Shown piece after piece: positions 37,009 to 45,485 of a stretch of DNA of 64,000 nucleotides. Numbering within the stretch: the stretch's first letter is position 1; every line of letters begins with the position of its first letter. The notes beneath the pieces were generated by a model. It saw only the letters and a list, made by a program, of their open reading frames with translations, was not told the origin of the DNA and made no database searches. The position numbers were made by a program, and so were the translations under genes. The DNA is from JAJCYL01 sp963664285 (GTDB lineage Bacteria > Bacteroidota > Bacteroidia > Cytophagales > Cyclobacteriaceae), in contig CAXXNX010000075.1 in NCBI GenBank assembly GCA_963664285.2, forward strand, positions 4,198 through 68,197, written 5' to 3'.

Positions 37009-37161
37009 GAGTAAAAGAAAAAGAAGCAAAAAGAAAATCTTATAGTAATAATAGATTCTTAGAATAATTTTAGAATGCTAACCTAAAGGAACTCAGGTTG
37101 AAAGCATATAACAACTTAGCATTCGCATTGCCTCAGTTGGTCTTGTAACCAACTGGTGTCG

Positions 37162-37593
37162 TTAAATTAGTTTCCTGAAATAATACATTTCAAGGATTTG
37201 AGCACATGGACCGCCGATTTGTCCTAATGCATTAATCACTGCCGAGTCAATGTCCGTTCTGTGTTCAGCGAGTTCAAAATTTAATTCTTCAATTTCATCA
37301 CCGAGCATTTCTGTAACTTTATTTAGCGTGTTCAACCTTTGAATATTCTTCAACCATAATCTTTTGGCTATACTAAACAGATAAGTACTGATTTTGGCTG
37401 TTAGTTTGAATTCAGATTTTATTACATTCTTGTAAAAGACAATCAGGGAATCCTGAAAAATATCATCAGCATCTTCCTGACTGCCTGAGTTTTTCAGTAC
37501 AAAGGAGGATACCATTTCTAAATGGGAATAGCACTCCTTGAAGACGATGGTATTCCCCCTTCTCAATTCTAAGACAATTTCCTGATCTGTCAT
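37162..37593 (-). pseudogene. ECF sigma factor, C-terminally truncated
   Basis: 143 residues with a good sigma region 2 (CYSHLEMVSSFVLKNSGSQE, DADDIFQDSLIVFYKN) and the start of region 4 (GPCAQILEMYYFRKL), where it stops abruptly. The sigma factor at 59016 continues at the same point with a full helix-turn-helix (MNMVEIAEKLNF). So the -35 binding part is missing and the gene is broken, possibly by a deletion near 37160 connected with the neighbouring IS110 insertion. A CAGTTGGT/ACCAACTG hairpin lies just beyond the stop. Confidence 0.7.
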
Positions 37594-37737
37594 TAATTGG
37601 TTAGGTCCGACTAATTATCATTTAGTATTTATACGCTAATTGATAAAATGTCAACAAGGAATGAGTTTTTTTCTAAAAGTCTGAGAAATTGTTTGTGACA
37701 ATACAAACCTTGGTCCGGACGTTGAGAAGGATTTTGC

Positions 37738-37914
37738 ATTTCAGGTTTTCTGCTTCTTCTTCTTTGCTGCCGGGAATAATATGCTGTTCAGTATAAGCCT
37801 GTATTCGGCACTGTTGGGATATAAATTTAAATCGGTGGGTTCTTCTCCAACCAGGTGCTGATAATCTTCAGAATCGTGGCCTCCATAGAATGTGAAAAAC
37901 TCTTTCTGATATGC
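37738..37914 (-). pseudogene. Duplicated C-terminal fragment of the 40396 gene
   Basis: About 57 codons (FFTFYGGHDSEDYQHLVGEE to PAAKKKKQKT) match the end of the protein encoded at 40396-41667, differing at only a few residues and bases. It has no upstream part, so it is a fragment left by an old partial duplication. Divergence is greater than between IS1380 copies, so it predates their spread. Confidence 0.85.
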
Positions 37915-38058
37915 CATGGATGAATATTGCAAGTTGATTGCACTTAAAAGCTTGCATGTTTGAAGTTTCAACAAGATTCTATGGATTTAATCTATGTGCG
38001 GTTTGTTCTGAAACAGATGTAACATGACTATATTGCTTATAAAATAATTTTAAAATAA

Positions 38059-38241
38059 ATGGGTACTGTTCTTAAGATTTCAAGTAGAAAGAAAAAGATA
38101 ACTATCGAAAATGAAGTTAGAAAGCTTACGACAAATCGCAAGAAACCGACTGGGAATCTGAGCGATTTTTATGGAGCGCTTCCGGATACATTCCAGGATG
38201 GTTTGAACTACCAAAAGGAAGTGAGAGATGAGTGGGAGTAG
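38059..38241 (+). CDS. Probable antitoxin of a PIN toxin pair
   Basis: 60 residues, basic at the start (LKISSRKKKITIENEVRKLT), acidic at the end. It ends inside the next gene: its stop TAG (38239-38241) overlaps the toxin start ATG (38228) by 14 bp, the usual order antitoxin-toxin. The C-terminal FQDGLNYQKEVRDEWE resembles toxin-binding tails of VapB-like proteins, but I cannot name the subfamily. No DNA-binding fold is obvious. With its toxin broken it may persist without function. Confidence 0.65.
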   Translation: MGTVLKISSRKKKITIENEVRKLTTNRKKPTGNLSDFYGALPDTFQDGLNYQKEVRDEWE

Positions 38242-38406
38242 GTATCTAGCTGATACCAACGCATTTATATACTTGCTCCTAAAACATCCGGTTATTGAAC
38301 CTCTTCTTAGTGATGACTGGTTACACTCATTTATCACCGAAATCGAACTACTTGGAAAACCGTCTCTTAAAGCACCAGAGGAAAAAATTATCCACAACCT
38401 CCTTAA

Positions 38407-40027
38407 CCCGCATTATTCATAGGCCACCAATTTTGGGATTAATAATGGGTTGCTAACTATTTTTGATTGGAGTGTATGTATTAATTTGAAGATCAACCAG
38501 GTTTCTGGATTTCAAAGGACATTAGAGCGTTTTTTTGTTAGAATTTTTCAATTTTCAGTCAAAGCTCTATTGTGTTCTTATGGAAGAACATTTTTTTGAT
38601 TAAACTAAACTGTTTAACTGATCGGTCAGTTCACCGTAAGCAAATCGCCCAGCAGGTATTGATATCTAAAGGCTCTTGAGAATTGTATTGTCAATGATCT
38701 TTTCCTTTCTTTCAGGCACGCCCCAACCTTCATCAGGTAAAGCCGGATATTGTCCACTTGCCATCGTTTAGCAAAGTGGTGTTTTGTTTTGGCAATTAAT
38801 AATTTAATCTGCCGGAACATTTCATAACAGAGGGTAGCGATGATTAAACGCATGAAATTGGCCCAGTAGCGATGACAGGAAAGCCGGTCGGAATAAGTCA
38901 TGTTTTTGAGTTCCTTTATTCGATTTTCACTGGCATCACCTCGCTTGACATAAAAATCAAAGTAAATCTGTTGAGCGGTCATCGCTTCAAAGTTGCTCAC
39001 AAAGTAACGGACATTCATTCCTTTTCCGGTAGACTCCACTTTGGCGTACAGCTTTTCAGAACGATCCCAGCTTTTGGCCTGGTAAGTAAACGGGCCAACA
39101 AACTCTTGATGTTTGATGATTTTTGAAGCATATTCCTTTTTTACTTCAATGATAGTCTGTTTGGTAAAAGTCTTTAAAACTTCATTACTACTAATACCTA
39201 AACAAAATTGAAGGTCAAACTGCTTAGCTATCCGATAAAAAGATGCTCCTGAAAAGCCACTATCCGCTCGAATAAGGATCTTTACTGAGGGCAGTTTTTT
39301 TCTGATTTTAATGACAATCCTTTTCAATAAGGCCACAAACCATTTGTTGGAGTGACAATTGCCCGGACGTAGTACTGGTAAAATGACCTGACCGGTGTTC
39401 CCGTCCTTAAAGAACAACTCATGGTACATAGTCTGTCCATAATAGCCATTATACAAACTGAGTTGTTGGGATCCATGAGTAGGGTCATCGGTACCATCTA
39501 CATCAATGATGATTTGACCAGTCTTCTCTTTCAACTCCTCTACATAACGGTCTACAAACCATTGACTCATCTGGTAGATCAGACTCCGATCGGCCTTGTT
39601 TTCAAATCGACTTAAAGTAGGCTGGGAACATAATCCGCTATCTAGTACTTTACGGATCACCGGATCCTCTCGGAGTTTTTGTTCGTCATTGCAATCCTGA
39701 TAGCCCTGCATCATTAAAAACACCCGTTGGCGAAGCATTTCTTCATAAGTGTATTCGATAAAAAAGGGGTTTCGATAGTCAGGAATCAGTGCGGCGAAGC
39801 TTTTTAATAGACCAGTCTTTCTCTCTACTTTTTCACTTAACAATATCGCTCCGTCTGAGCTAATCGCTGATGCTGAAAAATCAAATTTAAAAGCTTGTTT
39901 TCCTCGATAAAATACGGTATCTTTTTCCTTATATTCAGGCATAAATTAATTGCTTATTTTGTTGTCTAACTATCTCAATATAAGCAATTTATGCCTGTTT
40001 TTTATTGTCTACTATGAATTTTTCGGG
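38407..40027 (-). mobile_element. IS1380-type element, copy H (full)
   Basis: 1621-bp copy, TTAA on both sides (38403-38406, 40028-40031), inserted in the PIN toxin gene, opposite to its direction. 3' tract subtype agtttaatc. Confidence 0.97.
38626..39942 (-). CDS. IS1380 family transposase (copy H)
   Basis: Intact 438-residue transposase, protein identical to copy B. Probably functional. Confidence 0.95.
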   Translation of the reverse strand: MPEYKEKDTVFYRGKQAFKFDFSASAISSDGAILLSEKVERKTGLLKSFAALIPDYRNPFFIEYTYEEMLRQRVFLMMQGYQDCNDEQKLREDPVIRKVLDSGLCSQPTLSRFENKADRSLIYQMSQWFVDRYVEELKEKTGQIIIDVDGTDDPTHGSQQLSLYNGYYGQTMYHELFFKDGNTGQVILPVLRPGNCHSNKWFVALLKRIVIKIRKKLPSVKILIRADSGFSGASFYRIAKQFDLQFCLGISSNEVLKTFTKQTIIEVKKEYASKIIKHQEFVGPFTYQAKSWDRSEKLYAKVESTGKGMNVRYFVSNFEAMTAQQIYFDFYVKRGDASENRIKELKNMTYSDRLSCHRYWANFMRLIIATLCYEMFRQIKLLIAKTKHHFAKRWQVDNIRLYLMKVGACLKERKRSLTIQFSRAFRYQYLLGDLLTVN

Positions 40028-40395
40028 TTAAGGTAAGCACTAAAATTGTGCACCATGACGGTATCGATAAATACGCCATAGAGGTGAAACAGAAATATAA
40101 TTTGAAAATTCCTGATGCAATTATTGCAGGAACTGCATTGTATTTAGATGTCCCTTTGCTTACAGCCGATACAGATTTTATAAAAGTTAAACCACTGGAT
40201 ATTGTACTGATTGATCTCCAAATGAAATGACTTTAAATTTATATGCCGGATAGCGTCTTTTTGCCGTATGACTATCTGTGGTAAGACCAACCCCCTGGTG
40301 AAAGGAAAATTATGGAGAGACCAGTGCATTACAACGATTCCACCAACCATTTTTGACCATTATACCTGATTTGACTGCATTTTAGGATTTGACGA

Positions 40396-41667
40396 TCAAG
40401 TCTTCTGCTTCTTCTTCTTTGCTGCCGGGAATAATATGTTGTTCAGTATGAGCCTATACCCGGCACTGTTGGGATATAAATTTAAATCGGTAGGTTCTTC
40501 TCCAACCAGGTGCTGGTAATCTTCAGGATCGTGGCCTCCATAGAATGTGAAAAATCCTTTGCCAATCACACCGTGGATGTACTTCGACTCATTTATTGAC
40601 CTGTTTTCACCCATGAGTACGACATCACTTTTGATCAGGTCTTTCTTAAAGGAAGTGGTTTGTCCCATAAACCCTTTAACAATGTGAGTGTGATTTTGAG
40701 TGAGCATAGTTGGAATGGGGTCCCATTTGGCAGAGAATTCAAACAGATTGAAATAATCATTCTTTTCCGTAAGTCCTCTTTCCTGGGGTTGGGTGTCAAT
40801 ATTGGAAAATTCATAGATATATGGATTCCTCTCTATGATAAAATTTTCAAAAGCAAAAGTATTCTTGAAGTTCAGCTTCTGTTGGGCTCTTGGGTCAGGG
40901 GGATCTCCATCATACATACGATCGACCATATCTACTCCTTCTCCAGCCAAGGCAATATCGTAAGTATCTGTCGCTGAACACATGGCAAACAGAAATCCAC
41001 CACTTACAACATAGGCGTTGATACGATTGACCACCGCCAGTTTCAGTTGAGATACTTTATTAAATCCATGCTTTCGGGCGGATTCTTCATATTCACTTTG
41101 TTGCTCAATATACCAGGGCATGTTTTGATACATTCGATAAAACTTACCATACTGGCCGGTAAAATCTTCATGATGAAGGTGTAGCCAATCATATTTAGGG
41201 AGTTCGGCAAACATCACCTCATCATCGAAAACAACATCATATGGGATTTCAGCATAAGCCAGTACCAGTGTCACGGCATCGTCCCAAGGTTGCTTACTTT
41301 TTGGAGAATAAACTGCGATTTTTGGATGCTTCTCCAATTTCATTACATCCATATTGGATGACGGACTGGCGATCTCCTCCAGGATGGAGTTGGCATGTGC
41401 GTCTGAAATGACCCGGTAACTCACGCCGCGGATGATGCATTCGTTTTCAAATTGTTGGTAATATTTTATCATAAAACTGCCACCATTGTAGTTGAGAAGC
41501 CAGTCCACCTCAACATCTTTGGTGAGGATCCAATAGGCTATACCGTAAGCCTTTAAGTGATTTGATTGCGATTCATCCATGTTTATCAGGATGTAGGATC
41601 CCTTTGTTGTTAAAGACATCATCATTAAAAGCCCGGCAACCACTAATTTTCGCGTCAATAACTCCAT
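40396..41667 (-). CDS. Conserved secreted protein (often labelled asparagine synthetase B)
   Basis: 423 residues with an N-terminal hydrophobic signal (LVVAGLLMMMSLTTKGSYIL). I recall Bacteroidota relatives with SYILINMDESQSNHLKAYGI and VDWLLNYNGGSFMIKYY near the start being automatically called asparagine synthetase B, but no glutaminase Cys or synthetase ATP motif is visible, so I do not accept that name. The middle part (SGGFLFAMCSATDTYDIALA, FAFENFIIERN) suggests a class I amidotransferase-like fold. The function is unknown; export is likely. Its last 57 codons are duplicated at 37738-37914. The start codon lies in a 17-bp tandem repeat. Confidence 0.75.
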   Translation of the reverse strand: MELLTRKLVVAGLLMMMSLTTKGSYILINMDESQSNHLKAYGIAYWILTKDVEVDWLLNYNGGSFMIKYYQQFENECIIRGVSYRVISDAHANSILEEIASPSSNMDVMKLEKHPKIAVYSPKSKQPWDDAVTLVLAYAEIPYDVVFDDEVMFAELPKYDWLHLHHEDFTGQYGKFYRMYQNMPWYIEQQSEYEESARKHGFNKVSQLKLAVVNRINAYVVSGGFLFAMCSATDTYDIALAGEGVDMVDRMYDGDPPDPRAQQKLNFKNTFAFENFIIERNPYIYEFSNIDTQPQERGLTEKNDYFNLFEFSAKWDPIPTMLTQNHTHIVKGFMGQTTSFKKDLIKSDVVLMGENRSINESKYIHGVIGKGFFTFYGGHDPEDYQHLVGEEPTDLNLYPNSAGYRLILNNILFPAAKKKKQKT

Positions 41668-41698
41668 ATCACTTTGCTATCCATATCACTTTGCTATC
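41665..41698. repeat. 17-bp tandem duplication over a start codon
   Basis: CATATCACTTTGCTATC occurs twice in tandem (41665-41681, 41682-41698). Read on the minus strand, each unit ends in ATG. The inner one is the start of the 423-residue gene; the outer one is out of frame because 17 is not a multiple of three. The rest of the gap to 41968 shows no gene. Confidence 0.9.
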
Positions 41699-41968
41699 AA
41701 TGTAGAAAGATAAGCTTATTATCTTTGATCTTAGGATCATAGTCACCCTAGTGAGTTGATTACTAAATTCGTTCACTATCTTCACTACTCTTTGTCCTTT
41801 TTACTAGGTTAAATTTTCTACCGTAACGATGCTATGCTTTAAAAATTTTGCCTTGTACAAAGAAAAGATATCAGCAAAAATTTAGTAAATCAATTTAGTA
41901 AGCAACACAATAGACGATCCTTAGACATTGTTTATGAAACATTTTAATACTTCGGACGCCTTCTCTAT

Positions 41969-43204
41969 ATGAACTACAGAGAGAATATAAGAGAAGCGCT
42001 AAAATCAATTAACGCAAATAAATTGCGAACAGTTTTGACTGCAATGATTATTGCTATCGGAATTACATCACTGGTGGGTATACTTACTGCCATCGACGGC
42101 ATACAGGCTTCAGTGGATGATAGTTTCAGTAACCTCGGAGCCAATACTTTTGACATAAGGGCCATATCCAACCGGGATAGAAGAAACCGGGGTGTAGTGC
42201 AAAAAAGTCACCCTGCTATAAAATATAAAGAGGCCAGACGTTTTCTGGAAAATTATAAATTCCCGGCAACACCTAGTGTGAGCACTACTGTTTCAGGCAT
42301 TGCAGAAGTCAAGTACAAATCAAAGGTGACTAATCCTAACTCCAATGTTAAGGGAGTAGATAGAAATTTGTTGGTTGTGGAGGGTTATGACCTCGAGAAT
42401 GGCAGAAACTTCAGCCCCATAGAAGATCAAAACGGTGCCAATGTGGCTATTATTGGTTATGAAATTTATGAGAAACTATTTGAAAGAGAGGCACCGGTTA
42501 ATAAAGAAATTTTATTTCTGGGTAGCAAGTTCAGAATAGTGGGTGTTTTGACCAAGCAAGGGGCCGTGGGTGGAGCCCACGGCGCTGATAGAATCGTTAT
42601 GATCCCCTTGGAAACTGCTAGAAAAGTTGCAGGATCAAGGGAACTAAGGTATGAAATTACAGTATTGATGAATGATCCGATGCAGATTGATATTGCCATG
42701 GGAGAGGCCATTGGATTGATGAGGAGTATCAGGCAAGATCGATTAGGAGAACCGGAATCTTTTGAAGTGGTGAAAAGTCAATCGTTGGCAGAAAGACTTG
42801 AGGAAATAACCGGTTACCTGCGTATTGGGGGTTTTTCAATTGGATTTATTACTCTGCTTGGGGCTTCGATTGGTTTAATGAATATCATGCTGGTATCAGT
42901 TACGGAGCGAACACAAGAAATTGGTGTCCGCAAAGCCTTAGGAGCAACCCCTAAAAAAATTAGGGAACAATTCCTGATTGAGGCAATCGTTATAACGCAG
43001 CTGGGAGGTCTCGGAGGAATAATATTGGGCATCGGTGTTGGTAATTTGATTTCCAAAATGCTGAGTTCCGGAGGTTTTATTATTCCATGGTTATGGATAC
43101 TATTAGGGTTGACAGTTGGAATAGTGGTTGGGGTTGCATCCGGATATGTACCGGCATACAAGGCCTCAAGGTTAGACCCAATTGATTCGTTGAGGTATGA
43201 GTAG
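41969..43204 (+). CDS. ABC transporter permease (MacB/FtsX type)
   Basis: 411 residues with the MacB-like layout: first membrane helix (LRTVLTAMIIAIGITSLVGI), a large periplasmic domain of about 220 residues, then three helices of the FtsX domain (GGFSIGFITLLGASIGLMNI, LGGLGGIILGIGVGNLISKM, PWLWILLGLTVGIVVGVAS) with RTQEIGVRKALGATPKKIRE between them. These permeases work with an ATPase in export of lipoproteins, peptides or drugs by mechanotransmission. No ATPase gene is adjacent. Frame intact, ATG start. The gene following in the same direction is a damaged secreted protein. Confidence 0.92.
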   Translation: MNYRENIREALKSINANKLRTVLTAMIIAIGITSLVGILTAIDGIQASVDDSFSNLGANTFDIRAISNRDRRNRGVVQKSHPAIKYKEARRFLENYKFPATPSVSTTVSGIAEVKYKSKVTNPNSNVKGVDRNLLVVEGYDLENGRNFSPIEDQNGANVAIIGYEIYEKLFEREAPVNKEILFLGSKFRIVGVLTKQGAVGGAHGADRIVMIPLETARKVAGSRELRYEITVLMNDPMQIDIAMGEAIGLMRSIRQDRLGEPESFEVVKSQSLAERLEEITGYLRIGGFSIGFITLLGASIGLMNIMLVSVTERTQEIGVRKALGATPKKIREQFLIEAIVITQLGGLGGIILGIGVGNLISKMLSSGGFIIPWLWILLGLTVGIVVGVASGYVPAYKASRLDPIDSLRYE

Positions 43205-43617
43205 TCCGGTTTTGGAATAATATTTGTACTTTAGTTTCAATCGGAATTTGATAACAAACCTAAAAATTAAACGGTTTGAAGAGCATGAGGCTCATAAAAG
43301 TCTATCTCCTTTTATTATTCACAATGAATGTGAACCCGGCCCTAAGCCAGGTTGAGGATTCCATTTATTATGTCGACTTAAAAATGACCGGGGTCTATCA
43401 GGGGCAGAGTTTGTATGTCCAGAATCCGTACTATTCTGAAATTAGCCAATTTTGTGTGAGGGAGATAAGGGTCAACAAGCAAAAGGTTGATCTGAATTAT
43501 AAATTGTCTGCACTGAGAATTGATTTCAATGGTATCAGTGAAAATTCTCCGGTTTATATTGATGTCAATCACATAGCTCATTGCGCACCTAAGATCGTAA
43601 ATCCTTTAGCTATTTAC

Positions 43618-44690
43618 GGCTAAGTTCTAAATAACACAGCAATTATTATTATCTTCGCTATATGATATCAAGTCAAGAGATCAAAAATTTATTTGCACAA
43701 TTGCCGATAAGTTCCCAAACCGAATTGTTGGATGAGTTGCTCCAGGAGCAGGAATTACAAGGCAAAGTATTGATTGCCGCTCAACAACAAATAGCAGAGA
43801 AAAGAAAGAAGAAACCCTGTCCAAATTGCACAAGCGAGAAGGTATATAAGAGGGGCAGACAAAAAGGTGTGCAGATGTATCAGTGCAATGAATGTAAAAG
43901 ATGGTACAGTGAAACAACAGGGACACCTTTGTATGACATCAAGCTTAAATCAAAATGGCAATCTTATCTGCGCTGCATGGAGCAGGGCATGCCGATAAAA
44001 AAGATAGCAAAACAAATCGGAATAAGCATCCAGACAAGCTTCGACTGGCGGCATAAGATATTGAGTTCACTAAATGAGTTTGTTCCCGAACAGTTATCCT
44101 CGGAAGTAGAATGTGATGAATTGGAACTGGCACTTAACAACAAGGGCAGTCGAAATTTAGATAGGGCAGCAAGAAAGAGGGGAAACGATTTCATACGGAA
44201 TATGGGAAAGGAAGAGGTCACAGTTGTCCAGGTAGTAACAGCGGTTGAACGCAAGGGGGAGAAGTACCTTAAAGCTGTTGCATCAAAACGGCTGAGCAAA
44301 GAAGAAATTTCAAAGGCATTGGATGGGAAGTTGGCCTACGGTGCAACCTTGATTACAGATAAGCACCCTTCTTATAAGGCTTTTGCCAAAGACAACCCCT
44401 CCATAAAGCACAAAGCGCTATTGGCCAAAGATCATGTGGATAGAGATGATAAAACAATCCATCTGCAAAAAGTAAACAATGTTCACACTCAACTTAGGAT
44501 ATTCTTACGCCCATTCAATGGTGTCAGTTCCAAATATTTGCAAAACTACCTGAATTGGTATGCTTATGCTGACCGAATAAGAGAGTAAAACAACTTTGAA
44601 ACAATGGTTTCTGACTATGCTATTAACGGATCAAGCCTATCATCTGTATGAGCTATTTAAACAAAATGCTGTTATAATTAGAACTTAGCT
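43618..44690 (+). mobile_element. IS1595-type element, copy 2 (full, 1073 bp)
   Basis: Terminal repeats GGCTAAGTTCTAA / (reversed) AGCTAAGTTCTAA, and an 8-bp target duplication CTATTTAC (43610-43617 and 44691-44698), as expected for the IS1595 family. Inserted in the secreted protein gene starting at 43285. Confidence 0.95.
43662..44588 (+). CDS. IS1595 family (ISXO2-like) transposase
   Basis: 308 residues. An N-terminal zinc ribbon (CPNCTSEK...CNECKRWYS) and HTH (GMPIKKIAKQIGISIQTSFD) precede the ISXO2-like catalytic domain: ECDELEL (first Asp), ATLITDKHPSYKAFAK (second Asp) and NNVHTQLRIFLRPFNGVSSK with YLQNYLNWYAY at the end, as in the DDNK-type members of this family. It is full length with an intact frame and can serve as reference for the broken copy at 3748. 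Confidence 0.92.
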   Translation: MISSQEIKNLFAQLPISSQTELLDELLQEQELQGKVLIAAQQQIAEKRKKKPCPNCTSEKVYKRGRQKGVQMYQCNECKRWYSETTGTPLYDIKLKSKWQSYLRCMEQGMPIKKIAKQIGISIQTSFDWRHKILSSLNEFVPEQLSSEVECDELELALNNKGSRNLDRAARKRGNDFIRNMGKEEVTVVQVVTAVERKGEKYLKAVASKRLSKEEISKALDGKLAYGATLITDKHPSYKAFAKDNPSIKHKALLAKDHVDRDDKTIHLQKVNNVHTQLRIFLRPFNGVSSKYLQNYLNWYAYADRIRE

Positions 44691-45066
44691 CTATTTACTA
44701 TCACAGCAACTTCAAATTCACCAAACTATTGCTAAATGATACCGCCCTATATTGGGAGTCTAAAGGTGACAGGCCGGAGGGTAAATACAGAATTGAACAA
44801 CTAAGTGGAGATTATTGGTCCGAGGTAGAAGTGTACGATTCTAAGGGTATTTTTGAGGGTACTTCTTACGAATATGCACCTTATTTGACAGTCGGATCGA
44901 ACAAATATCGAATCAAGTATGAACTTCTTAACGGCAGATACCTCTATTCAGATGAACTTGAATTTGTATATTACAAGGAACCAGTTACGTTCAACATTGC
45001 TTCCAATAGACTGATCTTCAGTAAAGTCACCGATTATGAAATTCAAAATGAAAAGGGTAATACAGT

Positions 45067-45125
45067 TGTAAGTTCAAGTAATAAGTGCAATTTTCCTTTG
45101 TAGCACTTGCTTTGCGTTTAGGTAA
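45067..45125 (-). mobile_element. IS30 end relic (59 bp)
   Basis: Identical over 59 bp to the 3' end of the IS30-type element at 55651-55709, covering the terminal repeat and the last transposase codons (YLNAKQVLQRKIALIT on the minus strand). The rest of the element is missing and the host gene resumes at once. It is the scar of a deleted IS30 copy. Confidence 0.88.
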
Positions 45126-45158
45126 GGAAATTCCACTTCGAACAATTCGTCCCGGACA

Positions 45159-45485
45159 ATATGTAATATTTTTTGATGGAGGTCAATCTGACGGTTTTAT
45201 TAAAAAATAAGGTTCTAACCCGAAAAATTCATAGTAGACAATAAAAAACAGGCAATAAATTGCTTATATTGAGATAGTTAGACAACAAAATAAGCAATTA
45301 ATTTATGCCTGAATATAAGGAAATATGTAATATTTTTTGATGGAGGTCAATCTGACGGTTTTATTAAAAAATAAGGTTCTAACCCGAAAAATTCATAGTA
45401 GACAATAAAAAACAGGCATAAATTGCTTATATTGAGATAGTTAGACAACAAAATAAGCAATTAATTTATGCCTGAATATAAGGAA
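45159..45485 (+). repeat. Tandem duplication of a host/IS1380 junction
   Basis: The segment 45159-45322 (host gene end, CTAA, and the first 104 bp of IS1380) is repeated as 45323-45485. The first unit has one extra A (aggcaataaatt). The junction aagga/aatatg shows 2-3 nt of microhomology. A partial IS1380 end (45219-45322) thus precedes the complete copy I. Confidence 0.92.
45219..45322 (+). mobile_element. IS1380 left-end fragment (104 bp)
   Basis: The left terminal repeat, the start-codon hairpin and the first few transposase codons, produced by the tandem duplication. A CTAA precedes it as in copy I. Confidence 0.9.

Larger units (their letters stand above)
38228..40230 (+). pseudogene. 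PIN-domain toxin (VapC-like), split by IS1380 copy H
   Basis: Joining 38228-38406 to 40032-40230 gives a continuous protein of about 125 residues: SGSRYLADTNAFIYLL (first Asp), FITEIELLG (Glu), IPDAIIAGTALYL (Asp) and LLTADTDF (Asp), the four acidic residues of a PIN-domain RNase. It would cleave RNA when free of its antitoxin. IS1380 copy H at TTAA (38403-38406) cuts the gene in the middle (HNLL|KVS), separating the first two acids from the last two, so the toxin is inactive. Excision would restore it exactly. Confidence 0.88.
43285..45210 (+). pseudogene. Secreted protein of unknown function, broken by IS1595, IS30 relic and IS1380 rearrangement
   Basis: ATG at 43285 gives MRLIKVYLLLLFTMNVNPAL, a signal peptide. 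The coding sequence is 43285-43617, continues at 44699 after the IS1595 element (LAIYYHSNFKFTKLL) to 45066, is interrupted by a 59-bp IS30 end (45067-45125), and then finishes with GKEIPLRTIRPGQYVIFFDG and IKK, stop at 45210. The rejoined product would be about 260 residues, rich in beta strands, with the end resembling a C-terminal sorting or Ig-like segment. I do not recognise the family. The last codons are also in the 164-bp tandem duplication next to IS1380 copy I. Confidence 0.75.

Noticed and set aside
40396..41667. Assignment as asparagine synthetase B
   Set aside because: No N-terminal catalytic Cys, no ATP-pyrophosphatase motif, and a signal peptide is present.
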